This document shows, piece after piece, positions 9,094-17,614 of a stretch of DNA of 64,000 bases. How positions within the stretch are numbered: the first letter of the stretch is position 1; every line of letters begins with the position of its first letter. Under the pieces are notes generated by a model. It saw only the letters and a program-made list of their open reading frames with translations, searched no databases and was not told the DNA's origin. The stretch lies in contig NZ_MSCQ01000001.1 in NCBI RefSeq assembly GCF_002954725.1, positions 123,489 through 187,488 on the forward strand, given 5' to 3'. Source of the stretch: Photobacterium phosphoreum. GTDB taxonomy: Bacteria > Pseudomonadota > Gammaproteobacteria > Enterobacterales > Vibrionaceae. Made by a program: the position numbers and the translations under genes.

Positions 9094-10386
9094 ATGAGCC
9101 TGCTAATGAGCCTTGTTGGGATGGTGGTACTGCTACTAATTGCTGTACTACTTTCTGATAACCGTAAAGCGATCAATCTACGTACTGTTGGTGGTGCATT
9201 TGCTATCCAATTTCTATTAGGCGCATTTGTACTTTACGTACCAGTAGGCCGTGACGTGCTATATGGCATGTCTCAAGCAGTAGCTAATGTTATTGGTTAT
9301 GGTAATGACGGTATTAACTTCCTGTTTGGTGGCTTAACATCAAACAAAATGTTTGAATTATTCGGTGGCGGTGGCTTTGTCTTCGCATTACGTGTATTGC
9401 CCGTTATCGTATTCTTCTCTGCACTTATTAGTGTGTTGTACTACATCGGCGTAATGCAGGTTGTTATCAATGTTCTGGGTGGCGGTTTACGTAAAATACT
9501 GGGTACTTCTCACGCAGAATCAATGTCTGCAACAGCAAATATTTTTGTAGGTCAAACAGAAGCGCCGTTGGTTATTCGTCCGTTCGTACCTAAGATGACT
9601 CAGTCTGAGTTATTTGCAGTAATGTGTGGTGGTTTGGCGTCAGTAGCGGGTGGTGTACTAGCAGGTTACGCACAAATGGGTGTTCCTCTTGAGTACCTGA
9701 TTGCCGCTTCATTTATGGCAGCCCCTGGTGGTCTACTGTTTGCTAAAATCATCAAGCCTGAAACTGAGCAGCCAATTGAGCAGATTGCGGGTAATGATGA
9801 AGATGAAAGCGAAGAAAAACCAGCTAACATTATTGATGCAGCAGCAGCAGGTGCATCATCTGGTATGCAACTTGCGTTAAACGTAGGTGCAATGCTACTT
9901 GCGTTTATCGGTTTGATTGCATTAGTGAACGGTATGCTTGGTGGTATCGGCGGTTGGTTCGGTATGCCTCAGTTAACACTAGAATTGATTCTAGGTTATG
10001 TATTCTCACCATTAGCATTCCTTATTGGTGTGCCGTGGGGTGAAGCACAAGTTGCTGGTTCATTCATTGGTCAAAAGATTGTTGTTAACGAATTTGTTGC
10101 TTACCTAAACTTTGCCCCTTACCTAAAAGATGTCGCTGATGGCGGTATGGTTGTAGCGCAAACGGGTGCTGAGATGTCTGATAAGACGAAAGCTATCATC
10201 TCATTCGCATTGTGTGGTTTCGCTAACCTATCTTCAGTAGCTATTCTACTGGGTGGTTTAGGTGGTCTAGCACCAACACGTCGTGCAGAAATCGCTCGCT
10301 TTGGTATGAAGGCTGTTGCGGCAGGTACATTATCTAACTTAATGTCTGCAACTATTGCTGGTCTGTTTATTACACTAGCGTCATAG
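9094..10386 (+). CDS. nupC: Concentrative nucleoside transporter, NupC/CNT family
   Basis: A 430-residue inner-membrane protein, hydrophobic throughout, extremely similar along its length to the crystallised V. cholerae CNT (vcCNT) as recalled. Substrate-binding motifs [13 protein letters not shown], the GQTEAPLV helical-hairpin motif and NEFVAY are all intact. It imports nucleosides with a sodium or proton gradient. An acidic cytoplasmic loop (about residues 232-245) separates the scaffold and transport parts. It lies upstream of deoCABD, which degrades the imported nucleosides, and is preceded by CRP and LacI-family-like sites. Confidence 0.93.
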   Translation: MSLLMSLVGMVVLLLIAVLLSDNRKAINLRTVGGAFAIQFLLGAFVLYVPVGRDVLYGMSQAVANVIGYGNDGINFLFGGLTSNKMFELFGGGGFVFALRVLPVIVFFSALISVLYYIGVMQVVINVLGGGLRKILGTSHAESMSATANIFVGQTEAPLVIRPFVPKMTQSELFAVMCGGLASVAGGVLAGYAQMGVPLEYLIAASFMAAPGGLLFAKIIKPETEQPIEQIAGNDEDESEEKPANIIDAAAAGASSGMQLALNVGAMLLAFIGLIALVNGMLGGIGGWFGMPQLTLELILGYVFSPLAFLIGVPWGEAQVAGSFIGQKIVVNEFVAYLNFAPYLKDVADGGMVVAQTGAEMSDKTKAIISFALCGFANLSSVAILLGGLGGLAPTRRAEIARFGMKAVAAGTLSNLMSATIAGLFITLAS

Positions 10387-10416
10387 TTATAAACAAACGG
10401 TTACCCTAAATTAAGA

Positions 10417-10449
10417 AACGCCATGGCTTATGCTGTGGCGTTTTTTTTC
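10417..10449 (+). terminator. Rho-independent terminator after nupC
   Basis: AACGCCATGGC and GCTGTGGCGTT pair with one internal mismatch, followed by eight T. Confidence 0.85.
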
Positions 10450-10986
10450 GTTGTAACCGTCATGGCATTTAAGTTTGGCTTAATGTAATAAAATCGATTG
10501 CGTTCCCTTTTCTGAATTTTCACTCTGTTATTATTCTCCGATAGAAACAGTACCGTGAGGATGATTGAGAGCGTTATTACTGTTATTAGCATCATAAATT
10601 AAGAGTTATGTAAAAAGTGGCTCTTTTTATGATCAATTTGCATGAGTTGTGATACGACTTTTGATTTCAGTAAACATATTATCCACCACAGGAAACACGA
10701 GTTTAATGGTCGAGTCGTGATTGAGTTGATATTATAAGGACGTAAAACCTAAATAGGTTAAGGTGACTTAACCTAGTGCAGGGTAGCCTGCGCGGTGACA
10801 AGGATAGCGACCAGATGGTATTTATTGGCTTCTGGGTCTTCAAGGAATAAAGTCCGCTCATCTATGACGGCGATAATGAATATCGTTGTACAGCAGTGAT
10901 ACAAATTGGATCCTGCTGAATTCATATTTAATATTCGGTAGTAATATTAACACTACCGCTATAAAACATTACGACTGGAGATAGTC
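10450..10986 (+). promoter_or_regulatory. Long gene-free upstream region of deoC with a structured leader
   Basis: No convincing gene in 537 bases. The second half (10754-10958) holds at least six consecutive perfect or near-perfect hairpins. They are: a 9-bp stem with a GTGA (GNRA) loop at 10754-10775; GCAGG/CCTGC at 10778-10791; GACC-AGA/TCT-GGTC at 10809-10838; CGATA/TATCG at 10871-10885; CAGCAG/CTGCTG at 10891-10918; and CGGTAGT/ACTACCG at 10936-10958. The last ends 28 bases before the deoC start. This density suggests a structured 5' leader RNA or a small RNA gene. The deo operon is classically controlled by DeoR, CytR and CRP; no clear matches for those were seen here. Confidence 0.45.
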
Positions 10987-11763
10987 ATGAGCGATTTAAA
11001 AGCTGCAGCATTACGTGCATTAAAATTAATGGATCTTACAACACTTAATGAAGACGACACTGATGCAAAAGTGATCGCATTGTGTAAGAACGCAAAAACA
11101 GCGGTTGGTAACACTGCGGCAGTATGTATCTACCCTCGTTTTATCCCAGTAGCTAAGAAGCAGTTACGTGAGCAAGGTACACCTGATGTACGTATTGCAA
11201 CGGTAACTAACTTCCCACACGGTAACGACGACATTGAGATTGCTGTTGCTGAAACGAAAGCAGCTGTTGCTTACGGCGCAGACGAAGTAGACGTAGTATT
11301 CCCATACCGCGCACTAATGGCTGGCAATGCAGAAGTAGGCTTTGAGCTTGTGAAGCAATGTAAAGCAGCATGTGGCGATAACGTGTTACTGAAAGTTATC
11401 ATCGAGACTGGCGAACTAAAGACAGAAGCTCTTATTAAGCAAGCGTCTGAAATTTGTATCAACGCTGGCGCTGACTTTATTAAAACATCTACAGGTAAAG
11501 TGCCTGTAAACGCAACGCCTGAATACGCTGAAATTATGTTGAATGTTATTAAAGACATGGGCGTAGCAAAAACAGTGGGCTTTAAGCCGGCTGGTGGCGT
11601 ACGTACTGCTGAAGATGCTCAACAATACCTAGCAATGGCAAACACTATTCTTGGTGATGAGTGGGCTGATAGCCGCCATTACCGTTTTGGTGCATCAAGC
11701 CTACTTGCTAACTTACTTCACACATTAGGTGAAGGCGAGCAAGCGGCACAAGGCGGTTACTAA
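10987..11763 (+). CDS. deoC: Deoxyribose-phosphate aldolase
   Basis: A 258-residue class I aldolase (DERA) splitting deoxyribose-5-phosphate to acetaldehyde and glyceraldehyde-3-phosphate. The Schiff-base lysine is K166 in FIKTSTGK and the second active-site lysine is K200 in GFKPAGGVR; both are present. Length and sequence match E. coli DeoC (259). GGAG precedes the ATG. It is first in the deo cluster and is separated from deoA by 267 bases containing a stem-loop. Confidence 0.96.
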   Translation: MSDLKAAALRALKLMDLTTLNEDDTDAKVIALCKNAKTAVGNTAAVCIYPRFIPVAKKQLREQGTPDVRIATVTNFPHGNDDIEIAVAETKAAVAYGADEVDVVFPYRALMAGNAEVGFELVKQCKAACGDNVLLKVIIETGELKTEALIKQASEICINAGADFIKTSTGKVPVNATPEYAEIMLNVIKDMGVAKTVGFKPAGGVRTAEDAQQYLAMANTILGDEWADSRHYRFGASSLLANLLHTLGEGEQAAQGGY

Positions 11764-11771
11764 GCTTTTAT

Positions 11772-11799
11772 TAATAAGGTGGTGTAATGCCACCTTATT
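11772..11799 (+). terminator. Stem-loop after deoC, possible partial terminator or mRNA stabiliser
   Basis: AATAAGGTGG and CCACCTTATT form a perfect 10-bp stem around TGTAATG. Only a short T/A stretch follows, so readthrough into deoA is plausible. Confidence 0.5.
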
Positions 11800-12030
11800 A
11801 TCTTGCTAAAGCTGATTTTTTTAACGCTAATTATTATTAAAACATAGTATTTTCAATGTTTATAATTATATATTAGCGCGCATTATCTATTTTATTTTAC
11901 GTTATTTTCAATGATGTATTGGCATCACTGAAGGGTTTCGTACACGTAAAATTCGGCAAGACAATGGCTGGATTTTACTGATAGATAATTGACTCTTTCC
12001 ATTGAAATTCATATCAGTAAGAGGATCGTC

Positions 12031-13362
12031 ATGTACTTACCTCAAGAAATTATTCGTAAAAAGCGCGACAATATTGCACTAACTGCCGATGAAATTAATT
12101 TTTTCATTCAAGGTGTGGCTAAAAATACCGTCTCTGAAGGTCAAATTGCGGCATTTGCAATGGCGGTCTATTTTAATGATATGACCATGGATGAGCGTGT
12201 CGCATTAACCTGTGCAATGCGTGATTCTGGAATGGTAATTGATTGGGGCCATATGAACTTTGATGGTCCGATTGTTGATAAGCACTCAACCGGTGGTGTG
12301 GGTGATGTGACCTCTTTAATGCTGGGCGCTATGGTAGCGGCATGTGGTGGCTATGTACCAATGATCTCTGGTCGTGGTCTTGGTCATACTGGTGGTACGT
12401 TAGATAAACTGGAATCGATTCCAGGTTATAACATTACGCCAAGCAATGAAGTGTTCGGTAAAGTAACTAAAGAAGCAGGTGTGGCGATTATTGGTCAAAC
12501 CGGTGATTTAGCCCCTGCTGATAAACGTGTTTACGCGACCCGTGATGTGACGGCAACGGTGGATAATATTTCACTAATCACCGCTTCTATTTTATCGAAA
12601 AAACTAGCGGCAGGCCTTGATTACTTAGTGATGGATGTAAAAGTAGGTTCAGGCGCATTTATGCCAACTTACGCTGCATCAGAAGAATTAGCCAAATCGA
12701 TTGTTGCAGTTGCTAATGGCGCAGGGACATGTACCTCTGCATTATTAACCGATATGAACCAAGTATTAGCATCAACAGCGGGTAATGCGCTTGAAGTACG
12801 TGAAGCAGTACAATTTCTAACGGGTGAATATCGAAACCCTCGCTTATACGAAGTAACCATGGCATTGTGTGCTGAAATGTTAGTTATCAGTAAACTAGCA
12901 TCAGATTTACCACAAGCACGTGCGAAACTGCAAGCTGTGTTAGATAATGGTCAAGCAGCAGAGCGTTTTGGCAAAATGGTTGCGGGTCTTGGTGGTCCAA
13001 CTGATTTTATCGATAATTATGATAACTATCTTGATAAAGCAGAAATCATTAAACCTGTATTTGCTGAAACAACCGGTTTTGCACATGCAATGGATACTCG
13101 TGGTTTAGGTATGGCTGTTGTTGGAATGGGCGGTGGTCGTCGTGTAGCGAGTGATACGATTGATTATGCTGTTGGTTTATCAAATATGATCCGTCTTGGT
13201 GATGAAGTCTATGCTGATACACCATTAGCAATGGTCCACGCGCGCACTGAAGCGCAATGGCAAGAAGCGGCTAAAGCGGTTCGTGCCAATATCAGTATTG
13301 CTGATACTACACCAGAACCGACCCCTGAAGTATACCGTCGCATTGGCGAACAAGACGTATAA
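12031..13362 (+). CDS. deoA: Thymidine phosphorylase
   Basis: Enzyme of 443 residues from ATG 12031, converting thymidine plus phosphate to thymine and deoxyribose-1-phosphate. The phosphate-binding [22 protein letters not shown] motif and [16 protein letters not shown] signature are present. AAGAGG precedes this start; an upstream ATG at 11989 would add 14 atypical residues. deoB begins 10 bases after the stop, so deoA-deoB are one transcript. Confidence 0.95.
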   Translation: MYLPQEIIRKKRDNIALTADEINFFIQGVAKNTVSEGQIAAFAMAVYFNDMTMDERVALTCAMRDSGMVIDWGHMNFDGPIVDKHSTGGVGDVTSLMLGAMVAACGGYVPMISGRGLGHTGGTLDKLESIPGYNITPSNEVFGKVTKEAGVAIIGQTGDLAPADKRVYATRDVTATVDNISLITASILSKKLAAGLDYLVMDVKVGSGAFMPTYAASEELAKSIVAVANGAGTCTSALLTDMNQVLASTAGNALEVREAVQFLTGEYRNPRLYEVTMALCAEMLVISKLASDLPQARAKLQAVLDNGQAAERFGKMVAGLGGPTDFIDNYDNYLDKAEIIKPVFAETTGFAHAMDTRGLGMAVVGMGGGRRVASDTIDYAVGLSNMIRLGDEVYADTPLAMVHARTEAQWQEAAKAVRANISIADTTPEPTPEVYRRIGEQDV

Positions 13363-13372
13363 CGGAGCAACA

Positions 13373-14593
13373 ATGAAACGTTCAATTATTTTAGTTTTAG
13401 ATTCTTTTGGTATCGGCGCAACGGAAGATGCGGTTGATTTTGGTGATGTTGGTGCGAATACGCTAGGTCACATTGCCGAGGCTTGTGCACGCGGTGAAGC
13501 TGATAATGGCGATCGTAGTGGTGCGCTACATTTGCCTAATCTAACTAAATTAGGTTTAGCAAAAGCATGTGAAGAGTCATGTGGTAGTTTTCCTGAAGGT
13601 ATGGATGCTGATGTTGAAATCGTAGGTGCTTACGGCCACGCGAAAGAAATTTCATCAGGAAAAGATACTCCATCTGGTCACTGGGAAATCGCGGGTGTGC
13701 CAGTATTGTTTGATTGGGGCTACTTCAGTGATAAAACCAATAGCTTCCCTAAAGAGCTAACGGATCGCATCCTTGCACGTGCAGGCTTAGATGGTTACTT
13801 AGGTAACTGCCATGCATCTGGTACACAAGTTCTAGATGACTTGGGTGAAGAGCACATGCAAACAGGTAAACCAATTTTCTATACATCTGCTGACTCTGTA
13901 TTCCAAATTGCATGTCATGAAGAGACTTACGGTCTTGATAAGTTAATGGAACTTTGTCATATCGTCCGTGAAGAGCTAGAAGATTATAATATTGGTCGTG
14001 TTATTGCGCGTCCATTTATTGGTGCTGGTAAAGGTCAATTTGAGCGTACGGGTAACCGTCGTGATTTATCTCTTGAGCCACCTGCGATCACCGTATTGCA
14101 AAAATTGGTTGAAGAAAAGCAAGGCGAAGTGATTTCTATCGGTAAGATTTCTGATATCTATGCGGGTTGTGGTATTTCTCGTAAAGTAAAAGCAACCGGT
14201 ATTCCAGCATTGTTTGATGCAACATTAGCACAAATTGATGTTGCTGGTGATAACAGCATCGTGTTCACTAACTTTGTTGATTTTGACTCAGCGTACGGTC
14301 ACCGTCGTAATGTTGCAGGTTATGCTGCAGCGTTAGAATATTTTGACCGTCGTCTACCTGAAATTTTAGCGCTATTAAAAGAAGATGATGTGCTAATTAT
14401 TACAGCAGACCATGGTTGTGATCCAACATGGCCGGGTACTGATCATACTCGTGAGCACATCCCTGTGATTGTTACAGGACCAAAAGTTAACGCTGGCTCA
14501 TTAGGTCGTCGTGAAACATTTGCTGATATTGGTCAAAGTCTTGCTGAGCATTTCGGTACATCTGATATGTCTTACGGTAAGTCGTTTCTATAA
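13373..14593 (+). CDS. deoB: Phosphopentomutase
   Basis: A 406-residue alkaline-phosphatase-superfamily enzyme that converts (deoxy)ribose-1-phosphate to the 5-phosphate, linking DeoA/DeoD products to DeoC. Metal-binding segments [10 protein letters not shown] near the N-terminus and [22 protein letters not shown] near the C-terminus are conserved. ATG 13373 has CGGAG upstream; a longer in-frame ORF would overlap deoA by 80 bases and is not needed. Confidence 0.95.
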   Translation: MKRSIILVLDSFGIGATEDAVDFGDVGANTLGHIAEACARGEADNGDRSGALHLPNLTKLGLAKACEESCGSFPEGMDADVEIVGAYGHAKEISSGKDTPSGHWEIAGVPVLFDWGYFSDKTNSFPKELTDRILARAGLDGYLGNCHASGTQVLDDLGEEHMQTGKPIFYTSADSVFQIACHEETYGLDKLMELCHIVREELEDYNIGRVIARPFIGAGKGQFERTGNRRDLSLEPPAITVLQKLVEEKQGEVISIGKISDIYAGCGISRKVKATGIPALFDATLAQIDVAGDNSIVFTNFVDFDSAYGHRRNVAGYAAALEYFDRRLPEILALLKEDDVLIITADHGCDPTWPGTDHTREHIPVIVTGPKVNAGSLGRRETFADIGQSLAEHFGTSDMSYGKSFL

Positions 14594-14620
14594 AACGCAA
14601 TAGACCGGCAGTATACTGAT

Positions 14621-14658
14621 AATCAAGGCGAGGAATCATTGGATTAATCGCCTTGATT
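14621..14658 (+). repeat. Inverted repeat between deoB and deoD
   Basis: AATCAAGGCG and CGCCTTGATT form a perfect 10-bp stem around an 18-base loop. No T run follows, so it is more likely an mRNA-processing or stability element than a strong terminator. Confidence 0.5.
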
Positions 14659-14802
14659 AGTATAAAAATAAGCAAGTTTATATGATAGCGATTGTTGTCG
14701 TTATCAGAACGATATTAAGCGATTATGAGTTATCAATAGTGTGCATTTGTAATAGATGTTATCGCCACTGATAACTGATTCAATAAACAAAAGGATATAA
14801 CG

Positions 14803-15522
14803 ATGGCTACTCCACATATTAATGCTGAAATGGGTGATTTTGCAGATGTCGTGCTGATGCCTGGTGATCCACTACGTGCTAAGTTCATTGCTGAAACATT
14901 CCTAGAAAACGTGACTGAAGTATGTAACGTACGTAGCATGCTTGGTTTCACGGGTACTTACAAAGGTCGTAAGATCTCTGTAATGGGCCACGGTATGGGT
15001 ATTCCTTCTTGTTCTATCTATGCGACAGAGTTAATTAAAGACTTTGGCGTGAAGAAAATTATCCGTGTGGGTAGTTGTGGTGCGGTACGTGATGACGTTA
15101 AATTACGCGATGTTGTTATCGGTATGGGCGCATCAACAGACTCTAAAGTAAACCGTATCCGTTTTGGTGGCCACGATTTCGCAGCAATTGCTGATTTCGG
15201 TATGGTACAAAATGCAGTAGATGCAGCAAAAGCAAAAGGTATCCCTGTTAAAGTGGGTAATATCTTCTCAGCTGATTTGTTCTACAACCCAGATTTCGAT
15301 TTCTTCAAAACAATGGATAAGTACGGCATTGTTGGCGTTGAAATGGAAGCGGCGGGTATCTACGGCGTTGCGGCAGAGTTTGGTGCTAAAGCACTGACTA
15401 TCTGTACTGTTTCTGATCATATTCTACGTGGCGAAGCAACCACATCTGAAGAGCGTCAACTAACGTTCAATGAGATGATTGAAATCGCACTAGAATCAGT
15501 ATTACTTGGTGATGCTGAGTAA
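14803..15522 (+). CDS. deoD: Purine nucleoside phosphorylase, hexameric DeoD type
   Basis: A 239-residue enzyme with the family signature around [23 protein letters not shown] and the substrate-binding VEMEAAG; the SDHI motif (VSDHILRGE) carries the catalytic Asp. It phosphorolyses purine (deoxy)nucleosides. It is last in the deoCABD order and is followed by a strong terminator. Length equals the E. coli enzyme. Confidence 0.96.
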   Translation: MATPHINAEMGDFADVVLMPGDPLRAKFIAETFLENVTEVCNVRSMLGFTGTYKGRKISVMGHGMGIPSCSIYATELIKDFGVKKIIRVGSCGAVRDDVKLRDVVIGMGASTDSKVNRIRFGGHDFAAIADFGMVQNAVDAAKAKGIPVKVGNIFSADLFYNPDFDFFKTMDKYGIVGVEMEAAGIYGVAAEFGAKALTICTVSDHILRGEATTSEERQLTFNEMIEIALESVLLGDAE

Positions 15523-15568
15523 TCATAGCGAATATATTGGGTACTCAGTATGAGCGCCAATGACGCTT

Positions 15569-15607
15569 AAAAAAAGCGGTAACAGTACAAGCTGTTGCCG
15601 CTTTTTT
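15569..15607 (+). terminator. Rho-independent terminator after deoD
   Basis: AAAAAGCGGTAACAG and CTGTTGCCGCTTTTTT form a long stem with one mismatch and a T run. The ytjB-type gene converges on it from the other side. Confidence 0.88.
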
Positions 15608-15624
15608 GTGGGTGCTAATCGGTA

Positions 15625-16248
15625 TTATTGGTGATTATTCTGCAGGAAAGGAAAGCTACCTTGATAATGTTGACGGCTAAATACCAGCATCAATAATCCG
15701 CCAAGGATCAATGCTGAAACCATCAAGCCTCGAATAATTGCTGTCATAGACGCCATTTGAGCAACCGCATGCGTTAGTAACTTATCGTGTTCGAGTGTGA
15801 TCCGCATAAATCCAATAATATGACCGTTAAGTAATATTGGTTCTGCAATTTGTTGGCGTCCAATACTCGCCATGGCTAACGGGGTAGAAAGCCCAGTTAA
15901 TTGCTCTAATGGCATCGCTGCTTTGGTTTTTGCTAACGCCACCCCCTCAAGATTATAAATGCTCGCATCCAATATCAATGGCTCTGTCGCTAAATTTTTA
16001 ACTAATAATTGCAGCTGATGCTGGTCTTTATTTTCAAGATCGAGTGCGGCATTTTGAGCGGCCTGACGAACAATAATTTTTGATAACGTTTGGGTTTGTT
16101 CACTCAGCATTTGGTAGTTTTGTTGACTAAGTAATGCGCCATATTGGAGAATGCCGAGAAAGGTTAATAGGCATATTAGTAATATAACGGCTTTATACAG
16201 CCGCTGACGTTGCCAGCGTTTAGTGTTCCATTGGATCATTGATATCAC
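15625..16248 (-). CDS. AhpA/YtjB family membrane protein (Smp)
   Basis: A 207-residue inner-membrane protein: a basic N-terminus, a transmembrane helix at about 18-42, a periplasmic domain of about 130 residues and a second helix at about 168-190. It resembles YtjB/Smp, which lies divergently beside serB in E. coli as it does here. The function is unknown; the topology is that of a small periplasmic sensor domain without an output module. A GTG at 16248 with GGAG 7 bases upstream is used; the ATG three codons later is an alternative. Confidence 0.7.
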   Translation of the reverse strand: MISMIQWNTKRWQRQRLYKAVILLICLLTFLGILQYGALLSQQNYQMLSEQTQTLSKIIVRQAAQNAALDLENKDQHQLQLLVKNLATEPLILDASIYNLEGVALAKTKAAMPLEQLTGLSTPLAMASIGRQQIAEPILLNGHIIGFMRITLEHDKLLTHAVAQMASMTAIIRGLMVSALILGGLLMLVFSRQHYQGSFPFLQNNHQ

Positions 16249-16501
16249 TCGATTACTCCGATTATAGGTATTCTACACTAAAAAAATAACGGATGATTAT
16301 TTCACCGGCAGGGAAGTGTTAAACTTTGTTAACAAATGGTGGTCAGCAATGATTGCATAGTATTAATTTTATAAATTGTTGATTTTATAGGTGTAAGTGG
16401 TTTTTTTGAGTTAATAATACAACTGTCAATTTATAATTAGACTTGCTCTTCATGAACACAATCGTTAGGTTTATAGTAATCAAATTGTTAAGGATGACGC
16501 A

Positions 16502-17467
16502 ATGGACGTTGCTAGTGTACTCAAAATCAATAAACACCCAACCTTATTTAAACGCTTTCCAGAGATATTATCTGTCACTAATACCAGCAAACGCCAAGCG
16601 AATTGGTTAGTGTATGGTAACCACATTACTACCGATAATATTGATGCGATTAATGATGTTGGTTTGAGTACGATTGAGATTGTCGCAGCTTGGAAAGTAG
16701 GATCGTATGATGCGATTTTAATTGCCAGTGAACTAACGTTAGCACAACAACAAGTGGTGCTTGAACAGCAACTAGATTTTGCTTATGTGAGTGATATTCC
16801 TGATTTATCGATGCCCGGGATTGTGGTGTTAGATATGGACTCAACCGCGATTGAGATTGAATGTATTGATGAGATTGCTAAATTAGCGGGTGTCGGTGAA
16901 GAGGTTGCAGCCGTGACTGAACGCGCGATGTCAGGTGAATTAGATTTTGAGCAAAGTTTACGCCAGCGAGTAGCCGCTTTAGCAGGTGCAGATGAAGCGA
17001 TTTTAACCCAAGTGCGTGATCAGTTACCGTTGATGGCTGAATTACCGCAGTTAATTGCAACGTTACATCATTATGGGTGGCAAGTGGCGATTGCATCGGG
17101 GGGCTTTACTTACTTTTCTGATCATTTACAGCAGCAATTTAAGTTAGTATCAGCAACCTCAAATACCCTTGAAATTATCGACGGTAAGTTAACCGGTAAG
17201 ATCCTTGGAAAGGTCGTTGATGCTAAAGCCAAAGCGGAAATATTATTGGCGTTAGCGGAAGAATTTGATATTGAGCCTCATAATACGGTAGCCGTTGGTG
17301 ATGGTGCTAACGATTTACTGATGATGGAAATTGCAGGACTAGGGATCGCTTATCATGCGAAACCAAAGGTTGATCAACAGGCCGATGTCGCTATTCGTCA
17401 TGCAGATTTAGGTGCGGTTATTTGTATCTTGTCTGCATCATTGGCAGAGCAGCGTTTAGCGTGGTAG
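16502..17467 (+). CDS. serB: Phosphoserine phosphatase
   Basis: A 321-residue HAD phosphatase catalysing the last step of serine synthesis. The catalytic DMDST motif has D111 and D113, followed by IECIDEIA; motif II is IASGGFTYF and motif III is VGDGANDLLMM. An N-terminal extension of about 100 residues corresponds to the ACT-like region of the E. coli protein. The start is ATG 16502 after AAGGATG. Confidence 0.95.
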   Translation: MDVASVLKINKHPTLFKRFPEILSVTNTSKRQANWLVYGNHITTDNIDAINDVGLSTIEIVAAWKVGSYDAILIASELTLAQQQVVLEQQLDFAYVSDIPDLSMPGIVVLDMDSTAIEIECIDEIAKLAGVGEEVAAVTERAMSGELDFEQSLRQRVAALAGADEAILTQVRDQLPLMAELPQLIATLHHYGWQVAIASGGFTYFSDHLQQQFKLVSATSNTLEIIDGKLTGKILGKVVDAKAKAEILLALAEEFDIEPHNTVAVGDGANDLLMMEIAGLGIAYHAKPKVDQQADVAIRHADLGAVICILSASLAEQRLAW

Positions 17468-17475
17468 CGTTTTGT

Positions 17476-17548
17476 TGCCTAATGCCTAATGCCTAATGCC
17501 TAATGCTTAATCAACATTAACATTAACATCAATATCAACATTAAGGTT
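17476..17548. repeat. Short tandem repeats downstream of serB
   Basis: Four perfect TGCCTAA heptamers (17476-17503) plus a TGCTTAA variant are followed at about 17513-17548 by five degenerate hexamers of AACATT. Two adjacent tandem arrays with different periods in 73 bases suggest replication slippage in an intergenic stretch. Confidence 0.9.
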
Positions 17549-17614
17549 AAGCTAATTATTCGCACTTTCTAAGGGTGCGAATAAAAAATGTAAGCGATAA
17601 ATAGCCAATTAACA

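Noticed and set aside
10867..10902. An 11-codon leader peptide before deoC
   Set aside because: No ribosome binding site, and the frame lies in the hairpin array; too short to support.
14487..14951. Minus-strand ORFs around the deoB-deoD gap
   Set aside because: Overlap the conserved deo genes on the other strand and have no start signals.
17476..17548. CRISPR-like direct repeats
   Set aside because: The units are 6-7 bases and contiguous without spacers, so they are microsatellites.
17559..17583. Terminator for serB from the stem TATTCGCAC/GTGCGAATA
   Set aside because: The stem is real, but A residues follow on the plus strand and no T run follows on the minus strand, so termination is not supported.
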